Below, one piece after another: positions 1-6,790 of a DNA stretch of 18,657 nt. Every line of letters starts with the position of its first letter. Position 1 is the first letter of the stretch. The translations under genes and the position numbers were made by a program. The notes beneath the pieces were generated by a model. It ran no database searches and was not told the origin of the DNA. It was given only the letters and a program-made list of their open reading frames with translations. This DNA is from an uncultured Treponema sp. (GTDB lineage: Bacteria > Spirochaetota > Spirochaetia > Treponematales > Treponemataceae), in NCBI GenBank assembly GCA_937901865.1, contig CALDID010000109.1, forward strand, positions 1 through 18,657, read 5' to 3'.

Positions 1-180
1 TTTGACAAAAACGAGCCTTTGATATTGGAAAAAGCTATTGATAAGTTGAATCTTAAAAATGGTGAAAGCACAATTACAAAATGCCCGTTTTGCAATGGAA
101 CACTTACGGTTAAATGCGACAAAGATACAGGGCATCGACACGCGAAATGCGATAAGTGCGAAATAGAGTATTTTGAGTAA
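1..180 (+). CDS. C-terminal part of a zinc-ribbon protein (5' partial)
   Basis: The frame is open from base 1 and stops at TAA 178-180, giving 59 residues; the start lies left of the window. Near the middle is a CPFC knuckle, and near the end a KCDKC knuckle preceded by HRH, which together form a typical four-cysteine zinc ribbon. The leading part (EKAIDKL) looks helical. Zinc ribbons of this kind are common in small phage proteins and nucleic-acid-binding proteins, so no specific role can be given. The stop codon overlaps the ribosome site of the endolysin gene, so the two are probably cotranscribed. Confidence 0.7.
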   Translation, partial: FDKNEPLILEKAIDKLNLKNGESTITKCPFCNGTLTVKCDKDTGHRHAKCDKCEIEYFE

Positions 181-190
181 GGAGGAGAAA

Positions 191-619
191 ATGACAGTGA
201 AAGAGTTTGTGCAAAAGTACAATGGTAAGAAAGTGGACTATGACAAAATTTATGGCAGTCAATGCACTGATTTATTCCGCCAGTATTGCGCGGACGTGCT
301 GAACATTGAACACACGGGCGGCGTGAATGGAGCGAAAGACCTTTTTCTTGACTACTTCAAAATGCCGAAAGAACAAAAGTATTTTATGCTCGTCAAAGAC
401 AAGGACGGCACAAAGTACAAAGAGGGCGATGTCCTTGTATGGAATGCGACAAAGACGAACCAATATGGACACGTTGCAATTTTGCTTTCTGAGATGAGCG
501 GAGATTTAATCGTATTTGAACAGAACGGCTTTAAGCAAGACGGCGCGAAAATCGTATTGCGCACCCGGGAAAACCTTTTAGGCGCATTGCGGTTTAATGC
601 GTCTTCAAAGATTTTGTAA
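191..619 (+). CDS. CHAP-domain endolysin
   Basis: The 142-residue product matches the CHAP (cysteine/histidine amidohydrolase-peptidase) fold of phage lysins, which cut peptidoglycan amide or peptide-bridge bonds. The catalytic cysteine is C25 in SQCTDLFRQY, the histidine is H94 in YGHVAIL, and the acidic/amide partner lies in VFEQN (E110 or N112). The GDVLVW strand before the histidine is also typical. The frame stays open back to a TTG at 173, but ATG 191 is chosen because AAGGAGG sits at 179-185, six bases before it. The protein is a single domain without a cell-wall-binding region or signal peptide, so release would need a holin, which I do not see here. It follows the zinc-ribbon gene directly. 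Confidence 0.88.
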   Translation: MTVKEFVQKYNGKKVDYDKIYGSQCTDLFRQYCADVLNIEHTGGVNGAKDLFLDYFKMPKEQKYFMLVKDKDGTKYKEGDVLVWNATKTNQYGHVAILLSEMSGDLIVFEQNGFKQDGAKIVLRTRENLLGALRFNASSKIL

Positions 620-627
620 AAGATAAG

Positions 628-690
628 ACCCTGCACGCCTCTAGCTCAAGGATAGTAGCAATGCGCAAAGAGCAGGGTTATTTATATTTT
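628..690 (+). terminator. Probable terminator after the endolysin
   Basis: Arms ACCCTGC (628-634) and GCAGGGT (672-678) are exact complements and are followed by a T-rich tract (678-690). The loop of about 37 bases is long for an intrinsic terminator. It could contain further structure or be a small processed RNA element. Confidence 0.5.
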
Positions 691-712
691 TCAGTTAAGG
701 AGGTAATTTTTT

Positions 713-775
713 TTGATTGAGGTTCTTTTGTTGTCTTCGGCTTCGGACAGTTCAAGGGGAAATTTTACTATATAA
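713..775 (+). CDS. Possible 20-residue peptide or gene remnant
   Basis: A full-strength Shine-Dalgarno AAGGAGGT (697-704) lies eight bases before TTG 713, which opens a frame of 20 codons ending at TAA 773-775. The peptide begins MIEVLLLSSAS. I do not recognise it. Since the ribosome site is one of the best in the window while the frame is tiny, this may be a true short peptide, or the start of a gene whose body was deleted. The rest of 776-853 holds only a terminator hairpin. Confidence 0.3.
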   Translation: MIEVLLLSSASDSSRGNFTI

Positions 776-817
776 GCCGCAATAAACAATAAGAAGTTTT
801 CTCAAGTCAATCTTTTT

Positions 818-852
818 GAGTTGTCAAGGATTTCTTGACAGCTCATTTTTTT
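818..852 (+). terminator. Intrinsic terminator, + strand
   Basis: GAGTTGTCAAG (818-828) pairs with CTTGACAGCTC (834-844), an 11-bp stem with one G-T wobble and a five-base loop, followed by an A then a run of T. It ends the leftmost + strand unit just before the convergent LysM/gp25 gene, whose stop is at 854-856. Confidence 0.8.
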
Positions 853-853
853 T

Positions 854-1588
854 TCAGATATTGCCTGAATACTCGCCTTTTTCGCCGTTTATGTCAGTGT
901 ATGAGATTTTGATATACAATCGGTCTTTTTCGCCTGTCATTGAGATTTCATCAACGCTTGCAATTCTCGGCTCGGCTAAAAGTGTTTGCTCTATCGAACT
1001 CATCAAATAACTTTCTACAGCTGCCGCTTCGCCGATTGTGCTTCTAATGCCGTAAGCACTCCCCCTAATGCGTTTTGTGCTGGCACTTGCAAGCCTTAAC
1101 GCTATCGACTGCGTAAGGTTTTCTTTTCCGCCACAAGTTGCAATATCGCCGTCGTCGCTTACCGCAAAATCGCCCGTATCATCAAGCAAAATATCTTTTC
1201 CGTAAGCGTCTTGTTTTTCGGGTTCTGCATAAATGCGATTATCTGTACTTCCTGCATTTTCAGTAAGCACGGGGATTTTTATTTTTGTACCCGCTTCTAT
1301 TGCGTCTTCATAAGCAATTTTGTTGTAAAACGCTATGAGAGAACCTAAATCCGCATTACCCAAAAGCCGATACGCCAAAGCGTCGAATGTGTCGCCGCTT
1401 TTCCAAGTGTAATAGCGGTAATCATAGACTTTTGCTATTGCGTCGTTTCCGTCATCATCGACAAAAACAACAGATTCTGCATTTGCTTTCTTTTCCTTAC
1501 CGAGCGCAACAAGCACATTTACAGCGTCTTCTGCCTCTGAAAGATAATCTCTCACAATGTCTTGCTGGTCTATCTCTTCAAGTGTCAT
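854..1588 (-). CDS. Baseplate fusion protein: LysM (gpX-like) plus gp25-like wedge domain
   Basis: The 244-residue product has two recognisable parts. Residues about 57-107 form a LysM-like unit (YTWKSGDTFDALAYRLLGN ... AGTKIKIP) like that of P2 gpX-type tail proteins, which link baseplate and tube. Residues about 130-238 resemble T4 gp25/P2 gpW wedge proteins: a DILLDDTGDF lead, the middle helix ENLTQSIALRLAS, then RIASVDEISM and a final beta strand. In most contractile phages these are separate genes, so the fusion is notable. ATG 1588 is preceded by AAGGGA. The promoter is unclear: the shared TTTCCTATA element is absent and a 21-bp tandem array occupies the upstream gap. It converges on the lysin unit at its 3' end. 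Confidence 0.75.
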   Translation of the reverse strand: MTLEEIDQQDIVRDYLSEAEDAVNVLVALGKEKKANAESVVFVDDDGNDAIAKVYDYRYYTWKSGDTFDALAYRLLGNADLGSLIAFYNKIAYEDAIEAGTKIKIPVLTENAGSTDNRIYAEPEKQDAYGKDILLDDTGDFAVSDDGDIATCGGKENLTQSIALRLASASTKRIRGSAYGIRSTIGEAAAVESYLMSSIEQTLLAEPRIASVDEISMTGEKDRLYIKISYTDINGEKGEYSGNI

Positions 1589-1600
1589 TTTTTCCCTTTT

Positions 1601-1761
1601 ATTCTTATGTACTCAATCAAAGTACATCTGTACTTTGTTATTTCCGAGATGTACTTTTGTTTTGTACAGATGTATTTTTGCTTTTTCCGTCTGTACTCAA
1701 TCAAAGTACACGTGTACTTTTTTACTGTACAAGTGTACTTTTGAAATGTACAACTGTACTC
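1601..1761. repeat. Tandem array of exact 21-bp period built on GTACAnnTGTAC dyads
   Basis: GTAC (GTAT once) occurs at 1609, 1630, 1651, 1672, 1693, 1714, 1735 and 1756, exactly every 21 bases. A second GTAC lies 13 bases after the first in most units (1622, 1664, 1706, 1727, 1748). Each closely spaced pair forms a 12-bp palindrome such as GTACACGTGTAC (1706-1717). Two units (near 1643 and 1685) keep only the right half-site. Units starting at 1608 and 1692 are nearly identical, 84 bases (four units) apart. The array fills the whole gap between the stop of the polyvalent gene and the start of the LysM/gp25 gene. Confidence 0.9.
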
Positions 1762-4200
1762 TTACGCCGTCCACTGTGCAAAGAAGCGGTCAAACGCCTT
1801 TTTCACCGTGTCTTTAATGTCCAAAAACTTTTTCAAAAGGCTTTCTTTGCTTTCGACTTCGCCTAAGAAAATATCCATTGCGCCCGAAGCCGACTCTCTA
1901 CAGCCCGCGCCGAGTTCCTTCATACGATTTGCAAACTTTTTCTCGCCCTCACTCTGCAAAATCTTTGCAAATTGCACGGCAAACGGGTCAAAATCACCGC
2001 CCCCGAACATATCCTGTTGTTTGACATAACTGTCAATGTTGTTAAACTCTTTATTTCGGTTCACTTCCAAAATAAGAGAAACAGCCTCGTTTAATTCCTT
2101 GTTAAAGCTGTATTCTTTGCCGTTGCCCTTATTCTCAACCAATGGCAGAATCGCACGGAGCAGTTTTTTTCTGATTGATTTTCCGCCCTCGCTGTCGCAC
2201 CCGCGGATATTGTTCTCGTCGAGAATCGTACCGACAAGCACGGTTTCAACAAAATCTTTTCCCGTGTCGTTCAATAAGCCGTCCGACTGCAAGAATTGCG
2301 CTTTTTCGTTTTCGCCGATAATTCCTGCCTTTATGAGCTTCTGCACAAACTCTTGACCGCCGACTTTATCTTGATACAACTCGCCCATTGTTTCATACCC
2401 GTTAATGCTGTCGGCGATTGATTGTATCTTTTCGGCGTTAAGCGTCTTTGTGAGTTTTACCGCCTTTTCAACGTTGTTCATCGTTTTCTTTGTGTCTTTG
2501 TTGTACTGCGCGAATTCTTCCGTCGTATATTTGCCTTCGTGCTCATCAACGATTTCAAGAATCAATCTAGGGTGCGCAAAGCCGTCAAGGTCGTTTTCGT
2601 CAAGCCCCGAAAATTCCCCGTCTGCAAGCTGCTCTTTAAGCTCCGAAAGATACGCTTTATCTCTTCCGTTTTTGGCGGCAAGTTTAGAACTCATCGTTCT
2701 ATTGTTTCCCGATACAACAACGCCGTCTTTTGTAACAATAGGCAAATCCTGCAACGCAAGCGCATTGTAATTATTGCCGATTGAGATAACGCTCATTTTC
2801 GCGTCTTCATCGTGCTGATAATCGCGGTCGTTGATGTTCTGCCCGTTTGCATTTGTCGGGAAGTTATCCGAACTTGCAAAAGTTATTTCATTATGGCTTG
2901 CCGTCGGTGCGTCCGCTTCTACGATTTTGTAACGGCATTTGATTTTGTTCCCGTTCGGCAAAATCACGCTTTTCTTACCGCCTAAAACCGATTTTGTAGC
3001 CTCGTAATGCTTTCTGATTTCTGCCACGCCTTTATCGAGCCGAGAACTCGCGTTTTCGCTTAAATCCTTGACGCTTTGATTGTTGACAGTGTTTGCATTA
3101 TCGGTTATACTTGCATTGTCGGGTTGACCCGAGAATGCGCTAGGGGTCTCACTTTGAGATGATACACGGCGCGTATCTACATTATCCGATTGTGAGCCGC
3201 TAATGGATTTTTCCCATAGCGGTTTTTTTCCCTCTAAATAAGTATTTCGAGAAATAAGAGCTGTCTTTACATCGTAAAAATCACTATCTGTACTAGGGGT
3301 TAGTTCAATCATTGCAATTTTGCTCTTTTTTTCGTCTTTCTTTGCAAGAATTAAGCCCTTACCGTTATTATAAACAGCGTCAAAATCATCGCATACATAT
3401 TCAATAAAATCACGAGCAGAATTAAAGCCAGCAGCTTTTAGCTGTTCCATTCGTGAATCACGTTCAATATGTTTTTCTCCAAAGTCGCCTTTTTCTCCGT
3501 CCTGCTTACCTATACGGAGCCGAATTTTTCCCGCTTGTCTTTTGATTATTTTTGATAATTCTGGTGTAATCTCTCCAAAATCTTTTTTACCCGATTTTGT
3601 GAGTACATACTCGCCTGAGTGTTTCACGCCGTTGTCATTCTTTTTCGCTCCGCCGTCAAGCCGTGCGCTTCTGCTTGAAGTGAGTTTCTTTGCATTTTCT
3701 TTTTTCTTTGCCTGTGTTTCAAGCCTACTGCCTTTTGCTTCCACACAATCGTGCAGCTTTTCAACGATTGGAAGTGGTTTTCCCTCGTTGTCTGAAAAGC
3801 GGCTTTTATTTCGCAAAACAAGGCTATAAAGCTCTTCAACACTGTTGCAAGCGTCGATTTTCTTCATCAATTTACCGATAGCGATTTTCGCGCCTTTTGA
3901 ATCCTGCTCTGTGTATTTCTTTAAGCCGTTTTGCTTATTCGGATTTACCCACACGGTTGTAGTGTAAGTTTTACCCGTCTTTTTGTTTGTGGTGGTTATC
4001 TGTTTTGGCACAAGATGCCCGCGCCCAGCTTTCAACACCTCCAGCGCGTCCGACGTATACGCGGGATTAAAAAGACTTTTACAAATCTCGTTTATCATAA
4101 ACGCCGATTTCTTAACGCTTAAAACGCTCTCTTTACTCTGCTGTTCTTCAAGAATCCTGTTCAATTCTTTTTTGAAGTATTCAAGTTGCTTATCTTTCAT
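1762..4200 (-). CDS. Polyvalent phage protein with PBECR-like nuclease and ddrB/ParB-like domains
   Basis: The 812-residue product combines several domains. Residues 1-190 are basic and helical with a beta hairpin around TGKTYTTTVWVNP (74-87). Residues about 195-335 resemble the phage-Barnase-EndoU-colicin-RelE (PBECR) nuclease group: KIRLRIG, GDFGEKHIE with H244, ARDFIEYV, then YDVKTALISRNTYL and a late LWEK. A Ser/Asn-rich linker follows (335-385). Residues about 410-620 look like the ddrB-type ParB superfamily domain (NGQNINDRDY, VVVSGNNRT at 495-502, HPRLILEI, YNKDTKK). The tail is helical. Multi-domain 'polyvalent' proteins of this kind are thought to be carried by phages and conjugative elements and delivered with their DNA. 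TAGGAG lies six bases before ATG 4200. No signal peptide or membrane segment is seen. The assignments are from motifs only. Confidence 0.65.
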   Translation of the reverse strand: MKDKQLEYFKKELNRILEEQQSKESVLSVKKSAFMINEICKSLFNPAYTSDALEVLKAGRGHLVPKQITTTNKKTGKTYTTTVWVNPNKQNGLKKYTEQDSKGAKIAIGKLMKKIDACNSVEELYSLVLRNKSRFSDNEGKPLPIVEKLHDCVEAKGSRLETQAKKKENAKKLTSSRSARLDGGAKKNDNGVKHSGEYVLTKSGKKDFGEITPELSKIIKRQAGKIRLRIGKQDGEKGDFGEKHIERDSRMEQLKAAGFNSARDFIEYVCDDFDAVYNNGKGLILAKKDEKKSKIAMIELTPSTDSDFYDVKTALISRNTYLEGKKPLWEKSISGSQSDNVDTRRVSSQSETPSAFSGQPDNASITDNANTVNNQSVKDLSENASSRLDKGVAEIRKHYEATKSVLGGKKSVILPNGNKIKCRYKIVEADAPTASHNEITFASSDNFPTNANGQNINDRDYQHDEDAKMSVISIGNNYNALALQDLPIVTKDGVVVSGNNRTMSSKLAAKNGRDKAYLSELKEQLADGEFSGLDENDLDGFAHPRLILEIVDEHEGKYTTEEFAQYNKDTKKTMNNVEKAVKLTKTLNAEKIQSIADSINGYETMGELYQDKVGGQEFVQKLIKAGIIGENEKAQFLQSDGLLNDTGKDFVETVLVGTILDENNIRGCDSEGGKSIRKKLLRAILPLVENKGNGKEYSFNKELNEAVSLILEVNRNKEFNNIDSYVKQQDMFGGGDFDPFAVQFAKILQSEGEKKFANRMKELGAGCRESASGAMDIFLGEVESKESLLKKFLDIKDTVKKAFDRFFAQWTA

Positions 4201-4207
4201 AAGACAC

Positions 4208-4232
4208 TCCTACAAATATAGGAATAGGAAAT
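4208..4232 (-). promoter_or_regulatory. TTTCCTATA element, copy 1 (polyvalent gene)
   Basis: Read on the - strand, TCCTATATTTGTAGGA (4223-4208) lies just before ATG 4200, and its end supplies the AGGAG ribosome site. A partial duplicate, TTTCCTATTCC, precedes it. The arms TCCTA and TAGGA are inverted repeats. Confidence 0.65.
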
Positions 4233-4236
4233 AAAA

Positions 4237-6771
4237 TTATTCAATGTGTAAGGTTCCGTTTTCTAGAGCCTCTTTAATGCCCTCTTTCATTGCTTGCATT
4301 ATAATTTTTCCGTATTCTGCGGCAGTTATTGCGCCATTATCCGCTTTTCTGTAAGCGCGTAAAATATCGGTATCACGCAAGGCATTTAATGCTGTTGCAA
4401 AGGCTTCCGGGCTTCCTTTACTTTCTGCCGCAGCATACCCAATAGTCAGTTTATCGAGATTTTCATTTCCGCTTTTATCATCTAGCAACATTGGAATAAT
4501 AGAGCCATTGCCTTCATAGTCCATATCACGCAAAAAAACATTATCTCGCAATAGCATACCTGCGCCGAGAAAATCGCCTTGTTTTACAAGGTTCTCTGCT
4601 TGAGATATTTCCTTTTTTGCCTCTGGCGTATTATCTACTTGATAATCATTTGACGGTTTAGGCTGTGGCTTTACATCGTCTTTTTTTTCTTCGTCTTTCT
4701 CTTTTTGCAATCTCAAAAGTTCATTACCTTTTTCCACTGCAAGCGCGTCAAGTTTCCGTAACGTTTCTACAAAGTCTTTTTCGTGGATTTGTGCAACTGA
4801 GGTCTGTATTTTGTTTATGAGTTCTTGCTTTTTGGTCTCCTCGCTGTCGTATTGCCCGCTTCCTTTCATTTTTTCAATATCAGCTGCAAAGTCCTTTTCT
4901 GTATAGCCTTTTTCGCTGATTTTCTGCGCCATTTCATACACTTGAGTTGCTCCAGTGTAATTCATTCCGAAAATCGCCTTGAATTGCTCTATTTGACCTG
5001 CGACGTTATCACCTTCTGCGGCTTTTACTTGACGCGCAATCTCTCCGAACATTTTCGGGTCGTTGCCGCGTTCAACAAGACGCATTGTATCAATGTATGT
5101 TCCTGTGAGTTTTTCGCCGCCGAGAAGGGCTTTTTTTGCTTTGTCATTTTCTGCGGAGTCCATAAGGTTTTTAGCCGCGCCGATTACAAGCATTTGCGAA
5201 GTAGATTGCATAGCCGTTGCATTTGACACGCCGCTATTCATTTGCTGTAAACGTCTAGCCCCTTGCGCACCAGTCCATAGCGGATTATTTCCCGACAGTT
5301 TATATAATGCGCTAAGAGTAACCGCTGTTTCTTTTTCGGATTTCACAAAGCCGTTCGCGATTCCGTCTTCAATCACGCTTTCAAGGGAATTCAAAAACTC
5401 TGCTGTTTGACCTTTTTCAAGTCCGCTTGCTTGCCGCGCTTTATCGGCATAAGTCAAAGCGTCATCATCGCCAGAGCCGTAACGCCGCATTGTGCCGAAA
5501 AACTTTTGCGCAGTGCCTAAATCAACGCCCGTATTGTTTGAGAATCGTGCAACAGTTTGCGCTTGTGCCATTGCTTCATTTGCGTTTTTTGCCGTGCCGT
5601 ACTGTTGCATTTGAGAAGCAAGGTCGATAAGCTCATAATTATCTAATCCCGTGCCTTTTGCATAGCCGACGGAGTTTTCAAGAATTGCCGTTGTCTTTTG
5701 GGCGTTATTTTTCCAAGTGCCACCGTCTGAAAAGAGTTTGTTTAATCCGTTTGTATGCTCTAAAGTGCGTTCATACGCCGCCGCTTCCGCAAGTTCTGCG
5801 CTTTCTTCCCCTGCTGCGCGGTTATCTTTGAATTGAAAGACTTTGCCAAGTACACCGCCGCCGAGACCGATTAAGCCACCAATGCCGGGCAAAAGGGCAT
5901 TGAGTATCGGCGTTAATCCCAAAGAAACATCGCCAATAGACCCCCATACACCAGCCCAGCCTTGCTTTTCTTGAACTTCTGCACCGAGATAATCACCGCT
6001 TGCAAAAGCCTTTCGCTTGTTAAAGCCGATATTGTCAATCTGCGTTGCAAGCCCTAAGCCCTGCTGTAACGCTTTCATTAAGCCATATTGCCGTATAGCC
6101 TCCGCCGCGTCGTTGTCGTCTTTTGCGGTCAATTCATTACGCCTTGCGCGAAGAGAATCTATTTCTTGTTGAGTATTTGCGATTGTGGTAGAAGTGTCTA
6201 CTTTTCCTTTATCGTCGCCGCGTTCTGTTGCCTTTTTAAGTTGGTCGTTCAATTCGTCCATTATCTTTGACAACATCTCAAGACGAACATCAATTTTTTC
6301 GATTTCCTTTTTCTTTTCCGTGTGAAAAAGTGCGTCGGCAAGTTTTGCAAGTATACCATTATTCTTTTGGCTTTCATTTCTCTGAATCTGCGTAGCCTGC
6401 TCTGCGTATGGATTGCTAGAGATTTTTGGCGGTTCAGTCGTTTCTGCAACAACGGGCTTTTCTGTTTTCGCAGTTGCAGAAAGAGGCAAAGTCTGATTAG
6501 TCAAATCCTTATTTTGTGCTATAGGCATTTCGCTATATCCCTTACCGCCTAGTTCTTTTGACGACAAAGCAGCCTGCTTAAATACTTGCTTAAACTCTTC
6601 AAGCTGTGTATTTTCATTTCTCTGAATCTGCGTAGCCTGCTCTGCGTATGGATTGCTAAAAGCTCTTGCTTGTTCCAAAGAATCCTGCGCCTTTTTTACA
6701 TCGGCAAGTTTCTGTATTATATCGCTGTTATCGCCCGTAAATCTTACTTTCGCTTCTGTTTCAACTAACAT
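4237..6771 (-). CDS. Tape-measure protein candidate
   Basis: The 844-residue product is long, Ala/Gln/Lys-rich and mostly helical, with a glycine-rich hydrophobic segment at about 287-312 (LLPGIGGLIGLGGGVLG), the usual profile of a tape-measure protein that sets tail length and passes into the host envelope. A coiled-coil-like charged stretch spans about 150-230, and a KEKDEEKKDD linker lies near residue 690. SNPYAEQATQIQRNE occurs twice (residues 39-53 and 119-133), encoded by identical DNA. The strong GGGAGGG ribosome site before ATG 6771 overlaps the 19-base gap after the hub gene, so the two form an operon. I see no peptidase or lytic transglycosylase domain. Confidence 0.65.
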   Translation of the reverse strand: MLVETEAKVRFTGDNSDIIQKLADVKKAQDSLEQARAFSNPYAEQATQIQRNENTQLEEFKQVFKQAALSSKELGGKGYSEMPIAQNKDLTNQTLPLSATAKTEKPVVAETTEPPKISSNPYAEQATQIQRNESQKNNGILAKLADALFHTEKKKEIEKIDVRLEMLSKIMDELNDQLKKATERGDDKGKVDTSTTIANTQQEIDSLRARRNELTAKDDNDAAEAIRQYGLMKALQQGLGLATQIDNIGFNKRKAFASGDYLGAEVQEKQGWAGVWGSIGDVSLGLTPILNALLPGIGGLIGLGGGVLGKVFQFKDNRAAGEESAELAEAAAYERTLEHTNGLNKLFSDGGTWKNNAQKTTAILENSVGYAKGTGLDNYELIDLASQMQQYGTAKNANEAMAQAQTVARFSNNTGVDLGTAQKFFGTMRRYGSGDDDALTYADKARQASGLEKGQTAEFLNSLESVIEDGIANGFVKSEKETAVTLSALYKLSGNNPLWTGAQGARRLQQMNSGVSNATAMQSTSQMLVIGAAKNLMDSAENDKAKKALLGGEKLTGTYIDTMRLVERGNDPKMFGEIARQVKAAEGDNVAGQIEQFKAIFGMNYTGATQVYEMAQKISEKGYTEKDFAADIEKMKGSGQYDSEETKKQELINKIQTSVAQIHEKDFVETLRKLDALAVEKGNELLRLQKEKDEEKKDDVKPQPKPSNDYQVDNTPEAKKEISQAENLVKQGDFLGAGMLLRDNVFLRDMDYEGNGSIIPMLLDDKSGNENLDKLTIGYAAAESKGSPEAFATALNALRDTDILRAYRKADNGAITAAEYGKIIMQAMKEGIKEALENGTLHIE
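6372..6418. repeat. 47-bp direct repeat, copy A, inside the tape-measure gene
   Basis: Identical to 6612-6658, offset 240 bases (80 codons), encoding the second SNPYAEQATQIQRNE motif. The match ends at 6418/6658. Confidence 0.95.
6612..6658. repeat. 47-bp direct repeat, copy B, inside the tape-measure gene
   Basis: Identical to 6372-6418, encoding the first SNPYAEQATQIQRNE motif (residues 39-53). Confidence 0.95.
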
Positions 6772-6790
6772 ATTTTTACCCTCCCTATGC

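Noticed and set aside
1601..1761. CRISPR array
   Set aside because: The period is 21 bases with no separate repeat and spacer, and no cas genes are near.
1557..1866. Several + strand open frames across the first 21-bp array, with heptad-like peptides
   Set aside because: They arise because a 21-base period keeps all frames in step and the repeat has few stops. None has a ribosome site, and they run into the antisense of the polyvalent gene.
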